From an uncultured Bacilli bacterium (GTDB taxonomy: Bacteria > Bacillota_I > Bacilli_A > RF39 > UBA660), in the NCBI GenBank assembly GCA_944363655.1, contig CALVUU010000132.1, positions 1 to 6,047 on the forward strand: a stretch of 6,047 bases of DNA, written 5' to 3'. The position numbers were made by a program, and so were the translations under genes. Under the pieces are notes generated by a model. It saw only the letters and a list, made by a program, of their open reading frames with translations. It was not told the origin of the DNA and did no database searches. This document shows, one piece after another, positions 1-4,999 of this stretch. Each line of letters opens with the position of its first letter. The stretch's first letter is position 1.

Positions 1-1
1 A

Positions 2-61
2 TATGTAAAGAATCAGGGGAATAAAAAATATTTAACTGCATACACAAAAGATGATGTATAA
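2..61 (+). CDS. 3' end of an unidentified CDS (partial), possibly the tail of a TnpB-type gene
   Basis: An open frame enters from the left edge and ends at TAA 59-61, giving 19 residues that finish in ...LTAYTKDDV. The other two + frames close within the first 24 bases, so this is the only + frame that reads through. The stop codon lies in the first arm of the 58-90 stem-loop. That arrangement fits a tnpB gene, whose 3' end commonly runs into the omega-RNA/right-end structure of IS200/IS605 elements. However, the 19 residues carry no TnpB motif I can recognise, so the identity is inferred from position only. The frame could also be a chance opening in AT-rich DNA. Confidence 0.35.
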   Translation, partial: YVKNQGNKKYLTAYTKDDV

Positions 62-125
62 GGTATCGAAAAATTTTGCAGATACCTTATCAAGCCCCGT
101 TGCTTGCGGCGGGTTGTAGTTGACA
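58..125 (+). mobile_element. Right end of an IS200/IS605-type element (omega-RNA-like 3' structure)
   Basis: Two stem-loops stand in tandem. The first pairs 58-67 with 81-90, a perfect 10-bp stem with a 13-nt loop. The second pairs 96-102 with 107-113 around a CUUG loop closed by G-C (a very stable tetraloop); an outer CAA/TTG pairing (91-93 with 114-116) is possible. The second hairpin starts with AAGCCCC and is followed by GTAGTTGACA. From my knowledge of IS200/IS605 and TnpB-only elements, AAGCCCC, then a hairpin, then GGG and (T)AGTTGAC is a recurrent right-end signature and forms the 3' part of the TnpB guide RNA. It is GC-rich against very AT-rich surroundings. The transposase and left end would lie left of the window, so whether the element is intact cannot be judged. 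An unrelated terminator or REP-like palindrome is the alternative. Confidence 0.55.
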
Positions 126-148
126 AATAAAAATAAATCAGGTATATT
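120..148 (+). promoter_or_regulatory. Sigma-A-type promoter reading out of the IS-like end
   Basis: A perfect -35 box TTGACA (120-125) is followed by exactly 17 bases and a -10 box TATATT (143-148, one mismatch to TATAAT). Predicted transcription start is near 155. The -35 box is the terminal TTGACA of the IS-like right end. The promoter would drive the 36-codon ORF at 227 and, by read-through of a weak hairpin, the membrane protein gene at 380. The roughly 70-base leader (155-226) holds only a 5-bp dyad (TTAGG 164-168 / CCTAA 182-186) around AGAAGCCC, and I see no known riboswitch in it. Confidence 0.65.
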
Positions 149-226
149 TTTATTGATTGGTATTTAGGAAACTTTAGAAGCCCTAAGTCAAAATTTTATA
201 ATTAATGCGCGAAGTGAGGTGTGAGT

Positions 227-337
227 GTGAAAACATTTAAGAAAAACTTACCTGAAGGAGTAAAAAAACAATTTAGTACTTATAAAGGTGTAAAGGTAAG
301 ATTAATTAATAAAAATACTAAGAAAAAGAATAAGTAA
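227..337 (+). CDS. Small, highly basic 36-residue hypothetical protein
   Basis: This is a GTG-started ORF of 36 codons ending in TAA. A GAGGTG ribosome binding site (216-221) sits 5 bases before GTG 227. An in-frame GTG at 221 overlaps that site, so 227 is the better start. The product begins MKTFKKNLPEG and ends in a Lys/Asn-rich tail (NTKKKNK); about one third of its residues are Lys or Arg, with a short hydrophobic stretch (VKVRLI) at 22-27. No transmembrane segment, cysteine or known motif is visible. It lies just downstream of the IS-end promoter and before a hairpin, which makes it look like a self-contained transcription unit. I do not recognise a family. A nucleic-acid-binding or ribosome-associated peptide would suit the charge but is a guess, and a spurious ORF cannot be excluded. 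Confidence 0.45.
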   Translation: MKTFKKNLPEGVKKQFSTYKGVKVRLINKNTKKKNK

Positions 338-338
338 T

Positions 339-363
339 ACTGGTCAATAGATCAGTTTTATTT
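339..363 (+). terminator. Possible weak intrinsic terminator after the small ORF
   Basis: Bases 339-345 pair with 350-356 (7 bp, one G-T wobble) around an AATA loop, followed directly by TTTATTT. It begins two bases after the stop at 335-337. The stem has few G-C pairs and the T tract is interrupted, so partial read-through into the gene at 380 is plausible. I find no convincing separate promoter for that gene. Confidence 0.45.
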
Positions 364-379
364 AATGTAGGAGTAAAGT

Positions 380-694
380 ATGAAAAAATATATGGATGAT
401 TATATTAAGTATGTTGATGCTAATAAAAAGAAAGTAAATAGTGAAGAAATGTTAGTAAAAATTAATTTTTTTCAACATGAAAGACTAATACATTTAATTA
501 TTACTTTATTTTATGTATTAATGTTTTTAATATTTTTAGTGTTAATATCTATTTCTTATATTTTTATTGTTCCTTCAATAATACTTATGTTTTTTGTAAT
601 ATTTTATATAATTCATTATTTTAGATTAGAAAATGGGGTTCAATATTTATATAAATTATATGACGATGTTACAAAAAACGACAAAAAGAGCTAA
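380..694 (+). CDS. Two-helix membrane protein of unknown function (104 aa)
   Basis: An ATG start with AGGAG (369-373) six bases upstream gives a 104-residue protein. Residues 1-35 are hydrophilic and Lys/Asp-rich, and include KINFFQHERLIHL (27-39) just before the membrane. Two hydrophobic segments follow, about 36-57 and 60-81, separated by a very short turn, so they form a helical hairpin with both termini probably cytoplasmic. The tail (82-104) is charged and ends DKKS. No signal peptidase site or catalytic motif is visible. The FFQHERLIHL segment looks family-like; I have an impression of similar small Firmicutes hypothetical proteins but no function to assign. The stop codon lies inside the stem of the following terminator, so transcription ends immediately after the gene. 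It precedes a sortase gene but is separated from it by that terminator. Confidence 0.85.
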   Translation: MKKYMDDYIKYVDANKKKVNSEEMLVKINFFQHERLIHLIITLFYVLMFLIFLVLISISYIFIVPSIILMFFVIFYIIHYFRLENGVQYLYKLYDDVTKNDKKS

Positions 695-707
695 AAGCTC
701 TTTTTTT
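683..707 (+). terminator. Rho-independent terminator of the two-helix membrane protein gene
   Basis: Arm 683-692 pairs perfectly with 696-705 (10 bp, AAAGAGCT core) around a 3-nt loop, and the T run continues to 707. The TAA stop at 692-694 is part of the hairpin. This is a strong, compact intrinsic terminator separating this gene from the sortase gene. Confidence 0.9.
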
Positions 708-724
708 ATGACAAAATTTCCTAT

Positions 725-751
725 TCCTAAAATAAATTATTTATGTTAGGA
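725..751 (+). promoter_or_regulatory. Dyad in the sortase upstream region, possible operator or promoter area
   Basis: TCCTAA (725-730) and TTAGGA (746-751) form a perfect 6-bp inverted repeat with a 15-base AT-rich centre. A TG-N-TAGGAT extended -10-like element (744-752) overlaps the right arm, but I find no good -35 box. ATGACA at 708-713 followed by TAAAAT at 728-733 has only 14 bases of spacing. The sortase needs a promoter here because a strong terminator precedes it, yet the exact site is uncertain. Confidence 0.25.
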
Positions 752-773
752 TACATTTTTAAGGGGGATATAT

Positions 774-1268
774 ATGTTAAAGAAATTTATTATTATATTA
801 GTAGTTATTATTTTATTTATAGTAATATTTAAAAATAATAATGAAGTAATAGAAATAAATAATAATACTTCTATTAATGATCGATATACTAAAGAAGAAT
901 ACTATGGTTATTTAAAAATACCTAGTATAGATATGAATTTAGGTTTTTATAATTATGATAATCCTTTAAATGATGTAGAAAGTAATATTGAACTTATTAA
1001 AATACCTGTTGAAAATAGTTATTTAATTGCTGCTCATTCCGGTACGGGTAAAAAGGCTTATTTTAATGATTTACGTTTATTGGATATAGGAGATGATATA
1101 TATTTAGATATTTTAAGGGAGGAAAAACACTATCAAGTAACTAATATATATAGGACTATTAAAGATGGAGATATAAGTATTAGTAATAAATCTAATATGA
1201 TTTATTTAACTACATGTGATCAAATATTTGAAGGCTATCAATTAGTAATTGAAGGAACGTTAGTGTAA
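774..1268 (+). CDS. Small membrane-anchored sortase family protein (cysteine transpeptidase)
   Basis: The ATG start has AAGGGGG (761-767) six bases upstream. The 164-residue product has an N-terminal signal anchor (about 5-19), a short Asn-rich linker, then a sortase beta-barrel domain from about residue 43 (GYLKIPSID, 45-53). The catalytic His is His88 in LIAAHSGTGKKAYFNDL, and the catalytic Cys is Cys148 in IYLTTCDQ, matching the family TLxTC motif. Sortases act outside the membrane, cleaving a C-terminal sorting signal and joining the protein to peptidoglycan or pilin subunits. The usual catalytic Arg after the TLxTC strand (R-L/I-V-V) appears as Gln156 in YQLVIEG. The length is short, as in small class D/E-like enzymes, but I cannot fix the class. 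No protein in the window shows a sorting signal, so the substrate is unknown. It is probably monocistronic, with hairpins on both sides. Confidence 0.9.
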   Translation: MLKKFIIILVVIILFIVIFKNNNEVIEINNNTSINDRYTKEEYYGYLKIPSIDMNLGFYNYDNPLNDVESNIELIKIPVENSYLIAAHSGTGKKAYFNDLRLLDIGDDIYLDILREEKHYQVTNIYRTIKDGDISISNKSNMIYLTTCDQIFEGYQLVIEGTLV

Positions 1269-1271
1269 ATA

Positions 1272-1311
1272 AAAAAAGCAATTATAGTTATATTAATTGA
1301 ATTTTTCTTTT
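1272..1311 (+). terminator. Probable intrinsic terminator after the sortase gene
   Basis: CAATTA (1279-1284) pairs with TAATTG (1294-1299). After a two-base mismatch, A1272-1276 pair with T1302-1306, and further T's run to 1311. It starts four bases after the sortase stop. The stem is AT-rich and imperfect, so efficiency may be moderate. The A-tract/T-tract symmetry would mostly serve transcripts from the left. Confidence 0.55.
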
Positions 1312-1339
1312 AAAAACCCTGTTATTTTATGAATATATT

Positions 1340-1348
1340 TGTTATAAT
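1340..1348 (+). promoter_or_regulatory. Extended -10 promoter of the nusB-xseA-xseB-proS operon
   Basis: TG (1340-1341), one base, then a perfect TATAAT (1343-1348) form an extended -10 element. No good -35 box exists 16-18 bases upstream (TGTTAT at 1320-1325 is poor), which is typical of extended -10 promoters. The predicted start of transcription is near 1355, 16 bases before ATG 1371. This places the upstream in-frame ATG at 1329 outside the transcript. Confidence 0.7.
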
Positions 1349-1370
1349 TGTTCCGATAGGGGCAATTGCT

Positions 1371-1766
1371 ATGAGAAAAAAAAGAAGTGAACTTAGAGAA
1401 AAAATTATGATTATTTTATATCAAATCGATATTTATAATGAAAGAAAAGTTAAATATTTTGTTGATGATATAATTAAAGATAATTTAGAAATTGAAAATG
1501 ACTTTGTTAAAAGTATAGTTTATGGAGTTACAACGTATAAAGACGAATTAGATGATATTGCTAATTCTTTGATGAAAGATTGGACAATTGATCGGATTGA
1601 TAAGTCAGGGGCAGCAATACTTAGAATGGCTTTATATGAACTTAAATATATGGATACTCCGGAAGTTGTAGTTATTAATGAAGCGATTGAATTATCAAAA
1701 AAATATTGTGATGAAGCCGTAAGAAAAATTATTAATGCGGTATTAGATAAATATATAAAGGAATAA
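1371..1766 (+). CDS. nusB: Transcription antitermination factor NusB
   Basis: The product is a 131-residue all-alpha RNA-binding protein that, with NusE (ribosomal protein S10), binds boxA RNA and helps RNA polymerase resist termination, chiefly on rRNA operons. The N-terminus (RSELREKIMIILYQIDI) matches the family (A)RE.A...LYQ.D helix. The C-terminal half has the diagnostic block WTIDRIDKSGAAILRMALYEL (71-91), then PEVVVINEAIELSKKY (97-112) and IINAVLD (120-126), corresponding to the FVNGVLD region. The start at 1371 is chosen because AGGGG (1358-1362) lies 8 bases upstream. The alternative ATG at 1329 would add a hydrophobic leader foreign to NusB and lies upstream of the predicted transcription start. 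Length is normal for the family. The stop is 3 bases before xseA, consistent with the frequent nusB-xseA-xseB order in Firmicutes. Confidence 0.95.
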   Translation: MRKKRSELREKIMIILYQIDIYNERKVKYFVDDIIKDNLEIENDFVKSIVYGVTTYKDELDDIANSLMKDWTIDRIDKSGAAILRMALYELKYMDTPEVVVINEAIELSKKYCDEAVRKIINAVLDKYIKE

Positions 1767-1769
1767 GTT

Positions 1770-3032
1770 ATGGATAAGGAATATTTAAAAATAAGTGAAC
1801 TTAATAATTATATTAAAAGTGTACTTGATAAAGATACTTTTTTAAATAAAGTATATTTAAAAGGAGAAATAAGTAATTTTAAAAATCATACTAGAGGACA
1901 CTTGTATTTTACATTGAAAGATGATATTTCTAGGATTAGTGCTGTAATGTTTCAAAGTAGTGCTGTTAAGTTAACATTTGTTCCTGAAGATGGCATGAAT
2001 GTGCTAGTTAGTGGTAGAATTTCAGCATATCCAGCGCAAGGGTCTTATCAAGTTTATGTTGATACGATGGAACCAGATGGTTTAGGTGCTTTATATATTG
2101 AATATGAAAAATTAAAAAAGAAGTTAGCGGCAGAAGGTTTATTTGCGGATAGTCATAAAGTACCAATACCAAGGTTTCCTGAGCGTATTGGTGTTATAAC
2201 TGCTCCGACGGGAGCTGCTGTACGTGATATCATGAGTACGATAAAAAGAAGATATCCGATGTGTGAAGCAATTTTATTCCCTTGTTTAGTTCAAGGTCGT
2301 GATGCAGCACCTGATATCGTAAGACAAATAAAACGAGCTGATGCGTATGGAGTAGATACGATAATTGTTGGGCGAGGTGGAGGTTCTATTGAAGATTTGT
2401 GGGCTTTTAATGAAGAAATTGTTGCAGAAGCGATATATAATTGCGTTACCCCGATAATTAGTGCTGTTGGTCATGAAATCGATTGGACTATTGCAGACTT
2501 TGTTGCAGATCTTCGCGCACCAACTCCGACTGGAGCTGCCGAAATGGCTGTACCAACTGTTTTGGATATAAAAACATTAATTGATAATTATAAAATAAGA
2601 CTTAATAAAAATATTAAAAATATGGTTAATACTAAATTTATTAAACTAAGAAGTTTAAGACAAAGTTTTATACTTAAAAATCCAATGAGCATGTATGAAG
2701 TAAAAGAACAAAAATTAGATACTTTAATAGATACGATAAATAAAGATATAAAAAATATTATTAATGATAAAGATAATAAATTAAATAAAATAAAATTATC
2801 TGTGGTATTACAAAATCCCGAAAATTTAATTAAAGATAAAAAAGTTAAATTTGATTTATTAGTAAATACCTTAAAGTTAGTAAACCCTTTAGGAATACTT
2901 GATAAAGGTTATTCTTTAGTAAAATTAGATGATAAAATTATTAAAACAAGTAAAGATGTTCATGTAAACGATATATTAAATATTCGTTTACATGAAGGAA
3001 GTATTAAAGCTTTAGTAAAAGATGTAAAATAA
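1770..3032 (+). CDS. xseA: Exodeoxyribonuclease VII large subunit
   Basis: The product is the 420-residue catalytic subunit of exonuclease VII, which degrades single-stranded DNA to short oligonucleotides from both ends in a metal-independent way and acts in repair. Domain order is typical: an N-terminal OB-fold (about 20-100, with LKGEISNFK and LYFTLKDD), a catalytic domain with RIGVITAPTGAAVRDI (139-154), GRGGGSIEDLWAFNEE (201-216) and AVGHEIDWTIADFVADLRA (232-250), then a long Lys/Asn-rich coiled-coil (about 265-365) that binds XseB copies, and a C-terminal segment with NPLGILDKGYSLV. The ATG at 1770 has AAGGA (1758-1762) seven bases upstream, overlapping the end of nusB, so the two are probably translationally coupled. 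The coding DNA is more GC-rich in the conserved catalytic part than in the AT-rich coiled-coil part, which looks like codon constraint and gives no sign of transfer. Confidence 0.97.
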   Translation: MDKEYLKISELNNYIKSVLDKDTFLNKVYLKGEISNFKNHTRGHLYFTLKDDISRISAVMFQSSAVKLTFVPEDGMNVLVSGRISAYPAQGSYQVYVDTMEPDGLGALYIEYEKLKKKLAAEGLFADSHKVPIPRFPERIGVITAPTGAAVRDIMSTIKRRYPMCEAILFPCLVQGRDAAPDIVRQIKRADAYGVDTIIVGRGGGSIEDLWAFNEEIVAEAIYNCVTPIISAVGHEIDWTIADFVADLRAPTPTGAAEMAVPTVLDIKTLIDNYKIRLNKNIKNMVNTKFIKLRSLRQSFILKNPMSMYEVKEQKLDTLIDTINKDIKNIINDKDNKLNKIKLSVVLQNPENLIKDKKVKFDLLVNTLKLVNPLGILDKGYSLVKLDDKIIKTSKDVHVNDILNIRLHEGSIKALVKDVK

Positions 3033-3049
3033 TCGTTGGAGGGAAGATA

Positions 3050-3334
3050 ATGGAAGTTTTATTTTTAGTTTTATTAGCAATGATTATTCTAGAAATATTA
3101 ACAATATTGTTTTATAAAACTAAATTTAAAAAAATTATTTATTGGTTTTGTGGTATTATATCATTAATATTTGTGACTATTTCATTTGTTTATAAAGATG
3201 GTTATGGTAGAGAATTAAGATTTTGGCTTTATGCTTTATATTTTGCATATCATATGAGTATTTGTTATTTTATTGAAAAATTTTTAGAAAAAAGGAAAAT
3301 GGAGGGAAATAATGGAAATGGAAAAAACGTTTGA
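3050..3334 (+). CDS. Small three-helix membrane protein between xseA and xseB (unknown function)
   Basis: The ATG is preceded by a strong GGAGGG (3038-3043), six bases away and 17 bases after the xseA stop. The 94-residue protein has three hydrophobic segments, about 2-21, 29-47 and 58-80. They are separated by a Lys-rich loop (YKTKFKK) and a loop with YKDGYGRELRF; the tail is charged and Lys/Asn-rich. By the positive-inside rule the first loop and C-terminus are probably cytoplasmic. No enzymatic motif is visible and I do not recognise a family. The 3' end overlaps xseB by 23 bases in another frame, and its last codons contain the xseB ribosome binding site, so the two are likely translationally coupled. 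It ends in TGA. Exonuclease VII is not known to need a membrane partner, so co-location may reflect operon architecture only. Confidence 0.8.
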   Translation: MEVLFLVLLAMIILEILTILFYKTKFKKIIYWFCGIISLIFVTISFVYKDGYGRELRFWLYALYFAYHMSICYFIEKFLEKRKMEGNNGNGKNV

Positions 3335-3530
3335 AAATGCATTACAAGAATTAGAAGTAATAGTTAAGGAATTAGAAAGTGGCAATGTCGATTTAGATAA
3401 TGCTATTAATAAATATACTGAGGCTATGAAACTGGCTAAATTTTGTAGTGAAAAGTTAAGTGATGCAACAGCTAAAGTTAATAAAATATTAACTGAGGAT
3501 AATGAACTTAAAGAATTTAATGCTGAATAA
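3312..3530 (+). CDS. xseB: Exodeoxyribonuclease VII small subunit
   Basis: The 72-residue product matches the small helical subunit of exonuclease VII, several copies of which pack on the XseA coiled-coil. The family signature is clear: FENALQELEVIVKELESG (6-23), NVDLDNAINKYTEAMKLAKFC (24-44) and a second helix ending LSDATAKVNKIL. Length is normal (about 70-80 residues in the family). Of two nearby in-frame ATGs (3312 and 3318), 3312 is preferred because GGAGGG (3301-3306) lies 5 bases upstream of it; 3318 would have 11. The start overlaps the preceding membrane protein gene by 23 bases. The stop lies 9 bases before proS, within the spacing expected of one transcript. Confidence 0.95.
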   Translation: MEMEKTFENALQELEVIVKELESGNVDLDNAINKYTEAMKLAKFCSEKLSDATAKVNKILTEDNELKEFNAE

Positions 3531-3539
3531 GGAGGAGAC

Positions 3540-4949
3540 ATGGAAGTTAAAGAAATAACTAATCGAGATGTCGATTTTGCTAAGTGGTATACTGATGTTT
3601 GTAGAAAAGCAGATTTAGTAGATTATTCTAGCGTTAAAGGAAGTATGATAATTAGACCGCTTGGTTATGCCATTTGGGAGAGTATGCAAAATGTCCTTGA
3701 TAAGATGTTTAAGGAAACGGGACATGAAAATGTGCAAATGCCTATGTTTATTCCTGAATCACTTTTAAATGTTGAAAAAGAGCATGTTAAAGGATTTGCT
3801 CCAGAAGTTGCTTGGGTTACACATGGGGGAAGTGAAAAGCTTGAAGAGCGGATGTGTGTAAGACCTACAAGTGAAGTGCTATTTTGTGAACATTATAAAA
3901 AAATAATTAGAACTTATCGAGATTTACCAAAACTTTATAATCAGTGGTGTACAATAGTAAGATGGGAAAAAACAACAAGACCATTTTTACGTAGTAGAGA
4001 AATTTTGTGGCAAGAAGGACACACTATGCATAGAACTAGTGATGAGGCTATGGCTGAGACATTAAAAATGTTTAATATCTATAAAACATTTCAAGAAGAA
4101 TACTTAGCAATTCCAGTAATTACTGGTAAAAAAACAGAAAAAGAAAAATTTGCGGGAGCAGAAGTAACTTATACAATTGAAGCAATGATGTATGATGGAT
4201 ATGCTTTGCAAAATGGTACAAGTCATTACTTTGGTAACCATTTTGCGGATGCCTTTGGTATTAAGTATACTGATTCAGATAATACTTTAAAAACTCCTTA
4301 CCAAACTAGTTGGGGAGTATCAACTAGAATGATTGGAGCTTTAATCATGGTTCATGGTGATGACCGGGGTTTAGTTTTACCACCGAGAATTGCCCCATTT
4401 AAAACAATAATTATTCCTATCGGTGATGTATCCGAAAAATTAAATGAATTAGAATCTACTTTAAAAGAACATAATATTTCTTTTAAAGTAGATGATTCTA
4501 ATAAAACTCCAGGATTTAAATTTGCTGAGGCAGAAGTTAAAGGTTATCCTGTTAGAATAGAACTTGGTAAAAGAGATTTAGATCAAGGTTTTGTTACTTT
4601 AGTAAGAAGAGATACTTTAGAAAAAATTAAAGTAGAATATAAAGATATAGTAAAAAAATTAGAAGGATTATTAGAAATAATTCAAAAAGATATGTATAAT
4701 AATGCTAAAAAAAGACGTGATAGCATGATATATGAAGCAAATACTTATGGGGAATTAAAGACAATTGCCAAAACTAAACCAGGATTTATTAAAATAAATT
4801 GGTGTGGGGATGAGGCTTGTGAAAACAAAATAAAAGAAGATACCACATTAAAAAGCCGTTGTATAATTGAAGATGAAAGCGTTACTGGATCATGTGTAGT
4901 TTGTGGCAAAAAGGGAATTACAAAACTTTACATAGGAAAACAATATTAA
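3540..4949 (+). CDS. proS: Prolyl-tRNA synthetase, short archaeal/eukaryote-type (ProS type 3)
   Basis: The 469-residue product is a class II aminoacyl-tRNA synthetase that activates proline and charges tRNA-Pro in the cytosol. The catalytic core has CVRPTSE (106-112), RPFLRSREILWQEGHT (147-162) and the motif 3 region LIMVHGDDRGLVLPPRIAP (268-286). An anticodon-binding domain follows (about 288-385). A C-terminal zinc-type domain has Cys422, Cys427, Cys452 and Cys455 as candidate ligands (C-x4-C and C-x2-C) and ends in Tyr, as in this type. It lacks the large INS editing insertion between motifs 2 and 3 found in the longer bacterial type. Clearing of Ala-tRNA-Pro would then depend on a free-standing YbaK/ProX-like deacylase elsewhere. 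The start has AAGGAGG (3529-3535) just upstream. It is last in the nusB operon. I see no T-box in the 9-base gap before it. Confidence 0.97.
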   Translation: MEVKEITNRDVDFAKWYTDVCRKADLVDYSSVKGSMIIRPLGYAIWESMQNVLDKMFKETGHENVQMPMFIPESLLNVEKEHVKGFAPEVAWVTHGGSEKLEERMCVRPTSEVLFCEHYKKIIRTYRDLPKLYNQWCTIVRWEKTTRPFLRSREILWQEGHTMHRTSDEAMAETLKMFNIYKTFQEEYLAIPVITGKKTEKEKFAGAEVTYTIEAMMYDGYALQNGTSHYFGNHFADAFGIKYTDSDNTLKTPYQTSWGVSTRMIGALIMVHGDDRGLVLPPRIAPFKTIIIPIGDVSEKLNELESTLKEHNISFKVDDSNKTPGFKFAEAEVKGYPVRIELGKRDLDQGFVTLVRRDTLEKIKVEYKDIVKKLEGLLEIIQKDMYNNAKKRRDSMIYEANTYGELKTIAKTKPGFIKINWCGDEACENKIKEDTTLKSRCIIEDESVTGSCVVCGKKGITKLYIGKQY

Positions 4950-4955
4950 TATAAT
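4927..4955 (+). promoter_or_regulatory. Near-consensus promoter for the nagZ-like gene, inside the proS 3' end
   Basis: A -35 box TTTACA (4927-4932, one mismatch), exactly 17 bases, and a perfect -10 TATAAT (4950-4955) form a strong predicted promoter overlapping the last codons of proS. The expected start of transcription is near 4962, inside the left arm of the 4953-4996 hairpin. This gives a leader of roughly 36 bases before the TTG start at 4998. A second TATAAT (4974-4979) lies in the loop but has no matching -35 box. Confidence 0.6.
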
Positions 4956-4999
4956 AATCACCTAATAATAGTTTATAATATTATTAGGTGATTATTTTT
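4953..4999 (+). terminator. Perfect 18-bp hairpin: proS operon terminator overlapping the nagZ ribosome binding site
   Basis: Bases 4953-4970 pair perfectly with 4979-4996 around an 8-nt loop, followed by T's up to 4999. The hairpin begins four bases after the proS stop. The core ACCTAATAAT/ATTATTAGGT is followed by AT-rich ends that merge into the T tract, as in an intrinsic terminator. The right arm also contains AGGTGA (4986-4991), the only ribosome binding site available for the TTG-started gene at 4998. Read-through RNA would therefore have this site buried in the stem. Confidence 0.8.
4986..4991 (+). promoter_or_regulatory. Ribosome binding site of the nagZ-like gene, embedded in the hairpin
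   Basis: AGGTGA lies six bases before TTG 4998-5000 and fits the spacing seen for other starts in this window. All six bases are paired in the full 4953-4996 stem. In an RNA starting near 4962 the stem would shorten from its base but still cover AGG. Confidence 0.6.

Noticed and set aside
1..42. Possible - strand start (MQLNIFIPL...) reading out of the left edge
   Set aside because: No ribosome binding site precedes it, and it runs against the direction of all genes and of the IS-like end; AT-rich DNA readily gives such hydrophobic frames.
120..226. Riboswitch or attenuator in the leader of the 227 ORF
   Set aside because: Only a 5-bp dyad is visible and no known aptamer core is recognisable; the leader is short and AT-rich.
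2286..2474. 62-codon open frame on the - strand
   Set aside because: It lies entirely inside the conserved catalytic part of xseA, has no plausible ribosome binding site or family motif, and reflects the codon pattern of the + strand gene.
3332..3367. TGA at 3332 read as Trp (mycoplasma code), extending the membrane protein
   Set aside because: The extension would be only about 11 residues, and all Trp codons checked in nusB, xseA and proS are TGG, so the standard code with TGA as stop is simpler.
3531..3539. T-box or other leader regulating proS
   Set aside because: The gap between xseB and proS is only 9 bases and is filled by the ribosome binding site, leaving no room for a T-box.
3284..3541. 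85-codon open frame on the - strand
   Set aside because: It covers xseB and the overlap with the upstream gene; the Ser/Leu-rich translation is the complement of the Lys/Glu-rich xseB helices, and xseB is unmistakable.
4974..4979. TATAAT in the loop of the 4953-4996 hairpin as the nagZ promoter
   Set aside because: No -35-like hexamer lies 16-18 bases upstream and there is no TG extension; the TTTACA-17-TATAAT promoter at 4927-4955 is far better.
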